64,000 nt of DNA, taken from contig NC_020187.1 in assembly GCF_000315915.1 (NCBI RefSeq), forward strand, positions 1,674,001-1,738,000. Reading direction: 5' to 3'. Under the pieces are notes generated by a model, which was not told where the DNA came from, searched no databases, and saw nothing but the letters and a program-made list of their open reading frames with translations. Source of the stretch: Henningerozyma blattae CBS 6284 (taxonomy: Eukaryota > Ascomycota > Saccharomycetes > Saccharomycetales > Saccharomycetaceae). The position numbers and the translations under genes were made by a program. The stretch's first letter is position 1. Every line of letters starts with the position of its first letter. Shown here in pieces: positions 31,198 through 41,958 of this stretch.

Positions 31198-32013
31198 CAA
31201 TAGAAGACCTAAAAGGGGAAATCTCGTATATGGCACAATTTCTTTTTTCTTCATTGCTTACAAACATGTTCTAATATGTTTCTTGATTGTTTCCCATCCG
31301 GTTCTCGTTTATCTTTTTTTATAGTTTGGTTAAAGTTTGAAAACTCGTTCAGAAACAATACTTTGTTGTACTCCCTCCCCCCATGTCACAAACCATAACC
31401 TCAAAAAGGGCCCATGTGTTGTACAATATATTCTTCGTAATCTCGTAAAAATTAGAAAATTGCACACGTGGAGATGAGCCCCCATGTGAAAGGTTTCTTG
31501 AAAAGGAAATAACTAGAAGAGTAGTTGACACTTAATAGTTTCCCATATGTTTCTAAATGCCAGTATATGTTTTCTTTGTATGCATGTATAAATGCATACA
31601 TACTTGAGTAATAAATAATATAAAAATATCGGTACACCCAGACACCAGTACTGTTTCTAAGTTGTTACTATATTATTGCTTGTGGCCAATATTCATTTTC
31701 AGAGTGAACGTGGAAACTGATAGAGAAATTAAGTATGTTTCCCAAACATTACTATGCCGTTACTCATTCCCGTTAAACTATTTTTGGAGGGTTAATCGGC
31801 GTCAGGCTTTCTGGAAAGTTTCCTGCTTGTTTCTATAAGCCAATTAATACCGGGCGTTCGTGCCCGTCCTTCATTTTTTGGCTTTTTCTTTTAGACGCGA
31901 CAGCTCATTGTAGTGAGTGTGACTTAAATTAACATGACACAAAAAAAAATAAAGGAAAAAAAAGAACAAGGATACGCAGATCTAAATTATTAAACTGCGA
32001 AAAAATATTGAAT

Positions 32014-32014
<1 letters not shown>

Positions 32015-32055
<41 letters not shown>

Positions 32056-32071
32056 TATATATATATATATT
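32015..32071 (+). repeat. TAA trinucleotide and TA dinucleotide microsatellite before FKS3
   Basis: About thirteen TAA units run directly into about nine TA units, ending 76 bases before the FKS3 start codon. It probably lies in the core promoter or 5' leader, so length variation could affect expression. Confidence 0.9.
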
Positions 32072-32147
32072 TATTTACAATTCAAAATTATTTTGTTAGA
32101 ATACGCACTGTAAAGGAAATAAAGGACGCTAACGGTTTTGGATTAAG

Positions 32148-35100
32148 ATGGAGTCATCGATTAATTCCCCGACATCTTTCTCATCAACAACAATTAATTA
32201 TCCAGCATGGTGTGTTGAAGATGTCCCAGTAAATCAGGATGAATTGAAAGAAATATTCCAGGATCTTCAAAATAAGTTTGGATTTCAAGTAAGTTCTATG
32301 GAGAATATGTACCATCATATGATGAATCAATTAGATTCGAGAACAAGTAGAACAACCCCAAGTTCCGCTTTAAATTCATTACACATGTCTTATATTGGTG
32401 GTGATAATGCCAATTTTAAAAAGTGGTTTTTATCAACAAAAATTGATATTGATGATAATATTGGGTTTAATGAATTGAAATTAAATGTTGGTTCTTCCAA
32501 TAGAAGAAATAAAAAATTTGCCAAAAAGAGAAATTCAAAACTACAGAAAATTGAAAAAGTAGATGAAAAACTCTATAATTTTAATTTAAATCTCAATTTT
32601 AATAATTATAATAATGCCATTTCAAATAGTTCAAGTAATAATGATTCAAATTTTTATTTTCTATTGAAACATTTTGGATTTTATAAAAATAAAAATAAAA
32701 ATAAAAATGCAAGGGATAATTTTAATAAATCAATGAATTACGTTTGGAGATTTAAAATGTCTAATTTAACCCCCTATTTAATGGCAAGGCAAATTGCTTT
32801 GTATTTGTTAATATGGGGGGAAGCAAATAACTTGAGATTTACACCAGAATTACTTTGTTTTCTTTTCAAATGTGCATGGGATTATGATGTTGCCACTTCA
32901 GCAAATAATGAAAATTATAATAATGGAGATATAACTAGTCAAAATAGAGGTTTACCTTATGAAATTAAGACAGAATACACTTTTCTAAATGATATTATAA
33001 GTCCAATATATAATTTCCTTAGAGGTCAATTATACAATTTAGACAAAGACAAAAATTTAACAATTTCAAAAGAGATTGATCATAAACATATTATTGGTTA
33101 TGATGACATTAATCAATTATTTTGGTATCCAGAAGGTATTGAAAGAATTGTTTTAAAGGAGAAAGATGAAAATAATCAAGTTCAGAGATTAATCGATAAA
33201 CCATTAAATCAAAGATATTTATATTTAAAAGATGTAAATTGGTCAAAAGTGTTCTATAAAACATATAAAGAGAAAAGAACTTGGTTACATTCAATTACAA
33301 ATTTTAATAGATTTTGGATCATTCATTTGACTTCCTTTTGGTATTTTACAAGTTTAAATTCCCCCATTATTTACACAAAAAATTATTATCAATTACTTGA
33401 TAATCCTCCTTTACCTCAAGTTAAATATACAATTATTTCAATCGGTGGAACTATTGCATGTTTAATTCAAATATTTGCAACAATATTTGAATGGGGGTTT
33501 ATACCAAGACAATGGCCAGGTGCTCAACATTTAAAATATAGAATGTTTTGGTTAGTCATTTGTTTCTTAATAAATTTCTTACCAACGCTTTACATTTTGC
33601 TTCGATTTGGCTTATCAATTTATTCTCATCATGCCTATTATATATCCATAATACAACTAATTTTTTCCATACTTATTTCAATTTTTTTTGCAATTAGACC
33701 TTTGGGAGGATTATTCTCATCGTATTTAAATAAAGATTTCAAAAAGAGACGATATAATTCTTCATTGGTTTTTACCTCATCTTTCCCAAAGTTGAAAGGA
33801 AGAAGCAAATTTTTTTCGTATAGTTTATGGTTTTTAATATTTGTGGCTAAATTTATTGAATCATACTTCTTCTTAACGTTATCCCTAAGAGATCCAATTA
33901 GAGTTCTTTATATTTTAGATATGTCAAGATGTAATGGTGATCGTTTAATTGGAAATTTTTTGTGTCAATTCCAACCAATTATTACTCTAGCATTAATGTT
34001 ATTAACAGATTTAGCTTTATTCTTTTTGGATACTTATCTGTGGTATATTATTTGTAATAGTTTATTTTCTATTTTATTATCTTTTTCCCTAGGGACATCT
34101 ATTCTAACGCCATGGAAAAATATTTTTTCAAGATTACCTCAAAGAATTCAATCAAAATTATTATCTGAAGATGATATGAATTATAAATTAGGTTCAAAAA
34201 CTTTAGTTTCTCATATTTGGAATGCAATTATTGTCTCGATGTATAGGGAGCATCTATTATCCATTGAAAGTACGAAACCTTTATTGTTTTTACAAAGGCC
34301 AACTGCTCCAAATTCGTATAAGAAGTCTATCGATTCCCCTAAATTTTTTATTGAGCATGATGACTCAACTTTTAAAACAAATTTTTTTGCAACAACATCA
34401 GAAGCAGAAAGAAGAATTTCATTTTTTGCACAATCATTATCAACACCAATAATTCAGCCTTCTACAGTTGAAACTATGCCCACTTTCACCGTATTAATAC
34501 CTCATTATTCAGAAAAGATTTTATTTTCTTTAAATGAAATTATAAAAGAAGAGTCAGTTAATGCAAAGATTACTATTTTAGAATATTTGAGAGAATTGTA
34601 TAAAAATGATTGGAAAAATTTTATTGCTGATACGAAGTTGATATATACCAAAGAAGATTCTTCAATTGATGAAAATTTTGGTATAATGAGTAGTTCATTA
34701 CCTAATAATTCAAATGATATGATTAGAGATAATTCTATAAAAGGTTTAGATGTTACTTCAAATGAAAATGTTATTAATGGTAACATTAATCTTCAGTTTG
34801 GTAGAGGTATTAATAATAGAAGGGATAGGAAAGTAACAAGGAAAGTAATTCGTTTAAATTCAAATAAAACAGTAACTCAATCTATTACAGAAACCAATGT
34901 AGAAACAAAAAGTTCAGTTAATGAATCGTTTATTTCTAATTTTAAGAGAAGTAAGGACCAAAGTACTTCGCAATTAGCCACCGAGATTGATTCAAGCTAT
35001 AATGACGAAGCCAAAATGGTAGATGAGCTGATACAGAAGAAAATTGATCACTTACCATATGAAGTTTATGGGTTTAAAACATCAGAAGATTTTTATACTT

Positions 35101-37919
35101 TAAGAACCAGGGTTTGGGCGTCATTGAGAACTCAGACTTTATATCGTACAGTAACAGGTTTTATGAATTATTCTAAAGCATTGAAAATATTATACAGTAT
35201 TGAAAATAGTTCAATATTTGAAACATATCACAATGATCCAGAAGGTTTGGACACAATTTTGGATAATATCATTAATAGAAAATTTAAGATGTTAATTGCC
35301 ATGCAAAGATACACAAAATTTAACCCAAATGAAATTGAAGCTATTGAAATATTATTAAGAGGCTATCCATACATAAATATATCCTATCTAGCCGAAGAAA
35401 AAGATGAAGAAACAAATGAAACATATTATTACTCTTGTTTAACGGATGGATTTCAAGAAGTAGATTTAGAAACTAATTTAAGAAAGCCCATTTATAAAAT
35501 AAGACTATCAGGAAATCCAATTTTAGGTGATGGGAAATCTGACAATCAAAATCATTCCATTATATTTTATCGTGGAGAATATATTCAAGTTGTGGATGCA
35601 AACCAAGATAATTATTTGGAAGAATGTTTTAAGATCAGATCAATTCTAAATGAATTTGAAGAATCATCTATCGATAGAGCTTTAGATTATATTATACCTG
35701 AAGAAGGTGCAGAACTTGAGGAAGTTAAACTTCCTCCTCCCGTAGCAATTGTAGGTGCAAGAGAGTATATATTTTCGGAAAATATAGGTGTTTTGGGAGA
35801 TATTGCAGCAGGGAAAGAGCAAACATTCGGTACACTTTTTGCAAGAACACTAGCAGAAATTGGGGGCAAATTACATTATGGTCATCCTGATTTTATAAAT
35901 GCAATTTTTATGACAACTAGAGGGGGATTATCAAAAGCCCAAAAATCATTGCACTTAAATGAAGATATTTACGCAGGTATGAATGCCATTTGTCGTGGTG
36001 GTAGAATCAAACATAGTGATTATTATCAATGTGGTAAAGGTAGAGATTTAGGGTTTAGCTCAATTCTGAATTTTACTACTAAGATTGGGGCTGGAATGGG
36101 AGAACAACTATTATCTAGAGAATATTATTATTTGGGTACTCAATTACCAATTGATCGATTTTTATCCTTTTTTTATGCACATCCAGGGTTTCATTTAAAC
36201 AACGTTTTCATATCATTGGCAGTTCAATTATTTTTCCTTTTCCTAATTAATTTAGGATCATTAAACTATGAAACCATCACTTGTAATTATGATAAAAATT
36301 ATCCTATCACTTCATTAGAAAAACCAATTGGTTGTTATAATATACAGCCAGCATTGAACTGGGTTTCCATTTTTGTTTTGTCTATATTTATTGTATTCTT
36401 TATTGCATTTGCGCCGTTATTAATTTTAGAATTGTTAGAGAAAGGTATTTGGAAAGCAACAACCAGATTTATGCATCATTTATTTTCCATGGCTCCATTA
36501 TTTGAAGTATTTGTATGCCAAGTTTATTCAAACTCATTATTAGGTAATTTAACATTTGGTGGGGCAAAATATATATCAACGGGAAGAGGATTTGCGATAC
36601 AAAGAGTTAGTTTTCCTATCTTATATTCGAGATTTGTCACTGTATCAATATATTCAGGAATTCAAGTGTTCATCATGCTAATATTTGCAACAATAACAAT
36701 GTGGCAGCCAGCCTTACTGTGGTTTTGGATTACAGTGGTTTCGATGTGTTTCGCCCCATTTATTTTTAATCCACATCAATTTTCTTTCCCTGAATTCTTC
36801 TTGGATTATAGAAGGTTTTTAATTTGGTTGTTTTCAGGTAATAATAAGTATAAACGGGAATCATGGGCAACATATGTTAAACATAATAGAGCAAAATATA
36901 CAGGTTATAAAAAAATTAGCATTGGTGATAGTTCTGAAAAAGATATTGGAAATGTTAAGAAGCCTAAGTTCAAAAACATATTTTTTATGGAAATTTTTGC
37001 ACCATTTTTTATCTTCATGTTTAATTTTACCTCTTATACTTTTATCAACGCACAAACTGGTGTTCAAGATGCAGAATTAACTCACTCGATAATTCGATTA
37101 TTAATTGTCACATTCATTCCAATTGTATTTAATTTAGTAATCAACATCTGTTTTATTCCAATTTCATTATTTATTATACTGCCATTCAGTCTATGTATAA
37201 AAGGTAGTAACGATATTACAGCTTTTGTACCTCATATTTTATCTGTTATAATATACTTAGTTGATTTCGAAATTATGTGGTATTTACAAGAGTGGAACTT
37301 TGCAAGGACCTTAATATTGTTGATAACGTCAATCAATTTACAAATCTTCTTATTTAAAACGTTCACTATACTATTCATAACAAGGGAATATAAAACCAAT
37401 AAAACCAATATGGTATGGTGGTCTGGCAAATGGAAAAACACAGAAAGAGGATTGTCGATAAGGATAATACCAATTCGTGAGTTCTTCATTAAACTAATGG
37501 AATCAAGTTATTTTGCAGCAGATTTCTACCTTGGCCATTTATTATTATATTTGCAAACACCTTTAATATTTGTTGCATTCATTGACTATTGGCACTCAAT
37601 GACATTATATTGGTTGAAGCCTATGAATATATTTGCTCCGAAGAAAGTATTTTTTAAGAAGGAAAAATCACGTAGAAGAAGACGAATAATTGGTTACTTT
37701 TTGTTATATTTTTTTATTCTTGGCATTTTTATTACCTTATTAATGATACCATTATTTATCAACAAGGTTATACCTAAACAAGAAAATATATTATACCGTA
37801 CGATGTTTGCTAGTTTGATGCAGCCCAGTAAGACAGATAATAATGACACAGGGGTTAACGCGCCATTGACCATATTAACTACTACTCCAGTGACTCCTAC
37901 ATATAAAACCGTTGCATAA
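32148..37919 (+). CDS. FKS3: 1,3-beta-glucan synthase family protein Fks3
   Basis: A GT48 glucan synthase catalytic-type membrane protein. Between SCW and GAS1 on the plus strand it sits exactly where S. cerevisiae has FKS3 (YMR306W), the paralogue of FKS1/GSC2 used in spore wall formation. It is 1923 residues against 1785 in S. cerevisiae. Visible parts: a soluble N-terminus with Asn/Lys-rich low complexity (about 105-195), the FKS1 domain with MARQIALYLLIWGEANNLRFTPE, a first membrane block (about 385-680), the large cytosolic catalytic region (about 760-1360) with FYRGEYIQVVDANQDNYLEE and the GGLSKAQKSLHLNEDIYAGM block, and a second membrane block to the C-terminus. The ATG at 32148 is the first in frame after the microsatellite. 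It is distinguished from FKS1 mainly by position. Confidence 0.94.
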   Translation: MESSINSPTSFSSTTINYPAWCVEDVPVNQDELKEIFQDLQNKFGFQVSSMENMYHHMMNQLDSRTSRTTPSSALNSLHMSYIGGDNANFKKWFLSTKIDIDDNIGFNELKLNVGSSNRRNKKFAKKRNSKLQKIEKVDEKLYNFNLNLNFNNYNNAISNSSSNNDSNFYFLLKHFGFYKNKNKNKNARDNFNKSMNYVWRFKMSNLTPYLMARQIALYLLIWGEANNLRFTPELLCFLFKCAWDYDVATSANNENYNNGDITSQNRGLPYEIKTEYTFLNDIISPIYNFLRGQLYNLDKDKNLTISKEIDHKHIIGYDDINQLFWYPEGIERIVLKEKDENNQVQRLIDKPLNQRYLYLKDVNWSKVFYKTYKEKRTWLHSITNFNRFWIIHLTSFWYFTSLNSPIIYTKNYYQLLDNPPLPQVKYTIISIGGTIACLIQIFATIFEWGFIPRQWPGAQHLKYRMFWLVICFLINFLPTLYILLRFGLSIYSHHAYYISIIQLIFSILISIFFAIRPLGGLFSSYLNKDFKKRRYNSSLVFTSSFPKLKGRSKFFSYSLWFLIFVAKFIESYFFLTLSLRDPIRVLYILDMSRCNGDRLIGNFLCQFQPIITLALMLLTDLALFFLDTYLWYIICNSLFSILLSFSLGTSILTPWKNIFSRLPQRIQSKLLSEDDMNYKLGSKTLVSHIWNAIIVSMYREHLLSIESTKPLLFLQRPTAPNSYKKSIDSPKFFIEHDDSTFKTNFFATTSEAERRISFFAQSLSTPIIQPSTVETMPTFTVLIPHYSEKILFSLNEIIKEESVNAKITILEYLRELYKNDWKNFIADTKLIYTKEDSSIDENFGIMSSSLPNNSNDMIRDNSIKGLDVTSNENVINGNINLQFGRGINNRRDRKVTRKVIRLNSNKTVTQSITETNVETKSSVNESFISNFKRSKDQSTSQLATEIDSSYNDEAKMVDELIQKKIDHLPYEVYGFKTSEDFYTLRTRVWASLRTQTLYRTVTGFMNYSKALKILYSIENSSIFETYHNDPEGLDTILDNIINRKFKMLIAMQRYTKFNPNEIEAIEILLRGYPYINISYLAEEKDEETNETYYYSCLTDGFQEVDLETNLRKPIYKIRLSGNPILGDGKSDNQNHSIIFYRGEYIQVVDANQDNYLEECFKIRSILNEFEESSIDRALDYIIPEEGAELEEVKLPPPVAIVGAREYIFSENIGVLGDIAAGKEQTFGTLFARTLAEIGGKLHYGHPDFINAIFMTTRGGLSKAQKSLHLNEDIYAGMNAICRGGRIKHSDYYQCGKGRDLGFSSILNFTTKIGAGMGEQLLSREYYYLGTQLPIDRFLSFFYAHPGFHLNNVFISLAVQLFFLFLINLGSLNYETITCNYDKNYPITSLEKPIGCYNIQPALNWVSIFVLSIFIVFFIAFAPLLILELLEKGIWKATTRFMHHLFSMAPLFEVFVCQVYSNSLLGNLTFGGAKYISTGRGFAIQRVSFPILYSRFVTVSIYSGIQVFIMLIFATITMWQPALLWFWITVVSMCFAPFIFNPHQFSFPEFFLDYRRFLIWLFSGNNKYKRESWATYVKHNRAKYTGYKKISIGDSSEKDIGNVKKPKFKNIFFMEIFAPFFIFMFNFTSYTFINAQTGVQDAELTHSIIRLLIVTFIPIVFNLVINICFIPISLFIILPFSLCIKGSNDITAFVPHILSVIIYLVDFEIMWYLQEWNFARTLILLITSINLQIFLFKTFTILFITREYKTNKTNMVWWSGKWKNTERGLSIRIIPIREFFIKLMESSYFAADFYLGHLLLYLQTPLIFVAFIDYWHSMTLYWLKPMNIFAPKKVFFKKEKSRRRRRIIGYFLLYFFILGIFITLLMIPLFINKVIPKQENILYRTMFASLMQPSKTDNNDTGVNAPLTILTTTPVTPTYKTVA

Positions 37920-38926
37920 CCAAGAGTGATTGACTGTTTTTATTTTTAGATTATTCAAAAAAAAATTTGTTGTTAGTGATATATATTTCCTTGTTTATGT
38001 TTCCCAAGAAATATAGCTAATTATAAACCTTAGTTAACCATAGCTTTATTGAATGAGTAAAGACACGTTATTAAGATGCTAGCAGATGCCCTGTGGTTGT
38101 TAAATTTCTTATTTACTTTTGATCTTTTTCTATTTTTACCTACTAATTTTAACCCACTTATCTCCTTTTCGAGTAAAATCCAGATCAACCCCTCTCTTAA
38201 TCTGCTTTTCATTTCTATTTTCTACGATTCACATTTGTTTTGTTTCTGCTTCTAATAATAAACAATGTAGCAATCAACATGTCTCGAACAAGATTGGAAC
38301 CTAATAAACTTCCAATACTGGTATAAATGGATCACGAACCACATTTCCACAGAGAAGACTATGCACAAGCTTCTTAGCCAGACGCGTTACCGTTCTAGGT
38401 CTGAAGATTTAATGTCATCTATGTTCAGGCAAAGTAACCAGCCTCAAATATTATGTGAGTTAAAGCGTTAAATTTTGTTCAGGTATTTCCTAATTAAAAG
38501 TTTCAATAATGGCCGAGAAGTGGCTGGCTATATCTCTTTTAAGATCAATTTTTCAAAATTCCATTATTTTGCCCAATTTTTGTCCTGAAATGTGTTTGAA
38601 ATTCCATGAAATTTCGGTTAGTAGAGGAACACGAATTATTCGCGCTGCCTTTCCTTTTTGGGAAAACTGTATTTATCTAGACATCTTTCTGAAATCAACA
38701 ACTGAAAAGTTGGAAAAACTCAGAGCCATCATTGTTGTCAATAAAAAAAAATTGTTTATAAGTCAACTAATATTCTGATCTTTGACACAGAAGTTGTCTC
38801 TTTCTCCATTACCTTTCTATTTTAGTTTAAATATTTTCTATTTATTCTTTTATTTAATATTTAGTTCTTCTTTCTTTTTTTTGTAAGTTTAATCAATCAA
38901 TCCAGATCAAAACACACTAATAAAAG
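37920..38926. promoter_or_regulatory. FKS3 3' flank and GAS1 promoter
   Basis: 1,007 bases. At 38511-38518 and 38522-38528 are GGCCGAGA and GGCTGGC, resembling Skn7-type sites. TTGCCCAATTTTT occurs at 38569-38581 and is repeated upstream of SCW. T-rich tracts cover 38810-38885. An 89-codon frame starting at the GGCC motif (38509-38778) has no protein-like features and is probably chance. Confidence 0.5.
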
Positions 38927-40642
38927 ATGCTTTTGAAGAGTTTAGCTACTTTAGCTGCTTCTGCTTTATTTGCTGGTCAAGCTGCTGCTGACAGTTTACC
39001 AGAAATCGAAATCGTTGGTAACAAATTTTTCTACTCTAACAATGGTTCTCAATTTTACGTTAAAGGTATTGCTTATCAAGCTAATACCGACAACGTCACT
39101 ACTGGTTCTACCATTAATGATCCGTTAGCCAACGCTGATGCTTGTAAGAGAGATATCCCATATTTACAAAAAGTAAACACCAATGTTATTCGTGTTTATG
39201 CTATTAATACAAGTTTGGACCACAGCGAATGTATGCAATCTTTGAACGATGCAGGCATTTACGTTATTGCTGATTTATCTGCCCCAGATGAATCTATTAA
39301 CAGAGATGCTCCAACCTGGACTGTTGATCTATATCAACGTTACAAGGATGTCGTTGATGAATTGGCTAACTACACTAATGTTTTAGGTTTCTTTGCTGGT
39401 AATGAAGTTACCAACAACTCTACTAACACTGATGCTTCTGCTTTCGTTAAGGCTGCTATTAGAGATACCAAGAGTTATATTAAGCAAAAGGGTTACAGAA
39501 ATATTCCAGTTGGTTACTCTTCAAATGATGACGCTGACACCAGAGTTCCAATGGCTGATTATTTTGCTTGTGGTAAAGATAGCATTAAAGCTGATTTCTA
39601 CGGTATTAACATGTACGAATGGTGTGGTTCTTCTACTTTCCAAAAATCTGGTTACGCTGACAGAACTAAAGATTTCCAAAACTTAACTATTCCAATCTTC
39701 TTCTCTGAATATGGTTGTAATGAAGTTCAACCAAGAAAGTTCACTGAAGTTGAAGCTTTATACGGTTCTAATATGACTAATGTCTGGTCCGGTGGTATTG
39801 TTTATATGTATTTCGAAGAAGAAAATAACTATGGTTTAGTTACTATTGATAACAACGAAGTTTCTACTAAGGCTGATTACAGTTATTACTCTTCTGAAAT
39901 CGCTAAGGTTTCTCCATCCATTGCTAACACTAAATCTTACAGTTCTAATTCTTCTGCTACTATGTCTTGTCCAGCTTCTCAAAAATACTGGAAAGCCGCT
40001 ACTGTTTTACCACCAACCCCAGATTCCAATATCTGTGGCTGTATGAGTGCTGCTGCTTCTTGTGTTGTTGATAAGGATGTTGATGAAGAAGATTATCAAA
40101 CTTTATTTGACTACATCTGTGGTGAAATTTCCTGTGATGGTATCTCTGGCGATGGTTCTTCCGGTACTTATGGTTCTTACTCCTTCTGTTCTGCTAAGGA
40201 TCAATTAAACTTCGTTTTGAACTTATACTACGAATCTAATGGTAAATCTAAGAGTGCCTGTGATTTCTCCGGTTCTGCTTCTGTTCAATCCGGTAGTACT
40301 AAGAGTGGTTGTTCTTCTATCTTAAAGGCCATTGGTACTGCTGGTACTGGTTCTTATTCTGCTACTTCTGTTGGTAACAGCACTGAAACTAAATCTTCTG
40401 ACTCTGCTTCTGGTTCTTCTATTTCTACCTCTACTAAGAAAAATAAGAGTTCTTCTGGATCTTCTCAAAAGGACGGTAAGGATGCTGCCACTGGCTCTTC
40501 TTCTGCCTCTTCTACTTCCGGTTCATCTTCCGGTAGCAAGAATGCTGCTGTCTCTAACATGAGAGTTAACATTTTTGAAATTCTTTTCACTTCTATTTTA
40601 ACCATCTCAGTTGCAGCTGGTTTAGGTTTCGCATTAGCTTAA
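38927..40642 (+). CDS. GAS1: GPI-anchored 1,3-beta-glucanosyltransferase Gas1
   Basis: Gas1 (YMR307W) cuts and rejoins beta-1,3-glucan chains, elongating the wall polymer at the cell surface. It is 571 residues against 559. Signal peptide 1-21; GH72 catalytic domain about 25-335 with acid/base Glu160 ([10 protein letters not shown]) and nucleophile Glu261 ([10 protein letters not shown]), one residue off the S. cerevisiae positions 161 and 262. A cysteine-rich X8/CBM43 module (about 370-480, [12 protein letters not shown] onward) is followed by a Ser-rich O-glycosylation stretch (485-545) and a hydrophobic C-terminal GPI signal with likely attachment near the SGSKNAA segment. Codon choice is strongly biased (TCT, GGT, AAG, GCT), typical of a highly expressed yeast gene. 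Confidence 0.97.
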   Translation: MLLKSLATLAASALFAGQAAADSLPEIEIVGNKFFYSNNGSQFYVKGIAYQANTDNVTTGSTINDPLANADACKRDIPYLQKVNTNVIRVYAINTSLDHSECMQSLNDAGIYVIADLSAPDESINRDAPTWTVDLYQRYKDVVDELANYTNVLGFFAGNEVTNNSTNTDASAFVKAAIRDTKSYIKQKGYRNIPVGYSSNDDADTRVPMADYFACGKDSIKADFYGINMYEWCGSSTFQKSGYADRTKDFQNLTIPIFFSEYGCNEVQPRKFTEVEALYGSNMTNVWSGGIVYMYFEEENNYGLVTIDNNEVSTKADYSYYSSEIAKVSPSIANTKSYSSNSSATMSCPASQKYWKAATVLPPTPDSNICGCMSAAASCVVDKDVDEEDYQTLFDYICGEISCDGISGDGSSGTYGSYSFCSAKDQLNFVLNLYYESNGKSKSACDFSGSASVQSGSTKSGCSSILKAIGTAGTGSYSATSVGNSTETKSSDSASGSSISTSTKKNKSSSGSSQKDGKDAATGSSSASSTSGSSSGSKNAAVSNMRVNIFEILFTSILTISVAAGLGFALA

Positions 40643-41052
40643 TTTTTTAACCACTTATAAAACATTTTTTCAAAAAATTAAGAATCATTTTATTTCACCA
40701 CTATTTTACTTTACTTTTTTATCTGTTCATATTTATGTATTCAAGAAACAATTTATATATCATTTTTTTAGGCCAGTCTGCTCTTTAGGTTTTGAGCAGC
40801 ATTTACAATTTAATTCTAATATTAGTTATTTTTATTAAATGTATTTAGAACTTGCTAGATTGAATAATATTAGTCTTTTGCTAGTATTTTTTTAGAAATC
40901 TCGGGTTTTATGTTATTGCCAAATATGAATTTTTTTTATAATGTAAAAAATTTATAAAAAACATAAACATTTATTTTCGTATCCAAATTTTATAATTTTA
41001 TAAAATATTTGTTTAACATACTCTACAAGTAGTAAAAATCTATAAAAGTCTA
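40643..41052. other. Convergent 3' flanks of GAS1 and PXR1
   Basis: 410 bases of AT-rich sequence with T-runs after GAS1. No gene or element recognised. Confidence 0.5.
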
Positions 41053-41958
41053 TTAATTATTGGTAACCATAAAGATCTCATTTAATGCCTTGGCATCCAT
41101 GACAGCAGCTCTTTTTTGTTTAATCCATTTCGACCTTACAGATAATCTTGTTGAGACATTACTTGGTACTTTTGAAGCAGTTTTTGATGCTTCAATAACA
41201 TTAACCTTACTATCATTTGATTTTTTGTCCTTTTCATTCTTTTTGGATTTTTTGTCTGACATTTTTACTTCCTTTTCCTCCTTACTCTTTTTCACCTTTT
41301 TTTCTTTCTTCTTGTCTTTATTCTTCAATTTTGATTCTTTCTTTTCTTCTTTACTTTTCTTCACTTTAGATTCTTTTTTCTGCTTCTTTTCTTTCTTCTT
41401 CTCCTTCTTCTCCTTCTTTCTTCTCTTTTTACTCGATTGTTCATCTTCATTTATATCAGATTTTTCACTAGTTGACTTATCCTCAGGTTCCATTTCTTCT
41501 CTGTTACGTTTTACGTTTGAATAGGATTTCAATTTTTTAGTTTCTGGATCCCATGTACTGGATAAAGTGTCACCTTTCACAAAGTGTACCCCCCATTTAC
41601 CGTTGAGTATCTTATCCTTTCTTTGTTTTTCTAATTCATTTGATATTTCTTCTTCTTTACCATTTAATCTACCTAAAATTCTTTGAAAGACATCTAAACC
41701 AGCACATTCACCATTATCAAATTCATCTGCTCTTTCCTTTCTTTTAATCTTAGCACCTAACCCTAAATTATCATCTTTAATCGTCACTTTAATATGAGCT
41801 GTACTGGAAACTCTTGGATTGGTACCAAGACCATCACCTGGGGTCCAGCCAAATTTTTCTAATTGTTTATGACCGAATCTTGATGTGTCATTACTCCAAT
41901 TCGTGTTTCTTGGATCTAAACCAAATCTTTGCTTTATTCTTGTACCGGCTAACCCCAT
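41053..41958 (-). CDS. PXR1: Nucleolar G-patch protein Pxr1 (Gno1)
   Basis: Pxr1/Gno1 (YGR280C), the counterpart of human PINX1, activates the helicase Prp43 in rRNA processing and can restrain telomerase. It is 301 residues against 271. The G-patch domain occupies about residues 25-75 (SRFGHKQLEKFGWTPGDGLG onward), with the NLGLGAKIK block following at about 63-72. The C-terminal third (about 175-250) is a Lys/Glu/Ser KKEKK-type tail that is typical of nucleolar proteins. The promoter carries PAC and RRPE elements, which mark ribosome biogenesis genes. Confidence 0.95.
   Translation of the reverse strand: MGLAGTRIKQRFGLDPRNTNWSNDTSRFGHKQLEKFGWTPGDGLGTNPRVSSTAHIKVTIKDDNLGLGAKIKRKERADEFDNGECAGLDVFQRILGRLNGKEEEISNELEKQRKDKILNGKWGVHFVKGDTLSSTWDPETKKLKSYSNVKRNREEMEPEDKSTSEKSDINEDEQSSKKRRKKEKKEKKKEKKQKKESKVKKSKEEKKESKLKNKDKKKEKKVKKSKEEKEVKMSDKKSKKNEKDKKSNDSKVNVIEASKTASKVPSNVSTRLSVRSKWIKQKRAAVMDAKALNEIFMVTNN

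Larger units (their letters stand above)
29640..32147. promoter_or_regulatory. Very long divergent region between SCW and FKS3
   Basis: 2,508 bases without a credible gene. The SCW-proximal 900 bases are extremely AT-rich. From about 30590 to 31200 the sequence becomes distinctly G+C-richer and holds GGCC-centred motifs (30596-30617, 30671-30682), GCCCAATTT on both strands (30474-30483 and about 30693-30702), an E-box CACGTG (31192-31197) and an AGGGG stress element (31214-31218). A TGACACAAA string lies at 31935-31943. The region suggests long, multi-input promoters. Small frames such as 30463-30798 show no protein-like features. Confidence 0.55.

Noticed and set aside
38509..38778. 89-codon frame upstream of GAS1
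   Set aside because: Lies wholly in the GAS1 promoter, with mixed composition and no recognisable motif; the start overlaps likely regulatory GGCC sites.
41060..41524. 154-codon plus-strand frame inside PXR1
   Set aside because: Antisense of the Lys/Glu tail of PXR1, made almost only of Phe, Leu and Ser.
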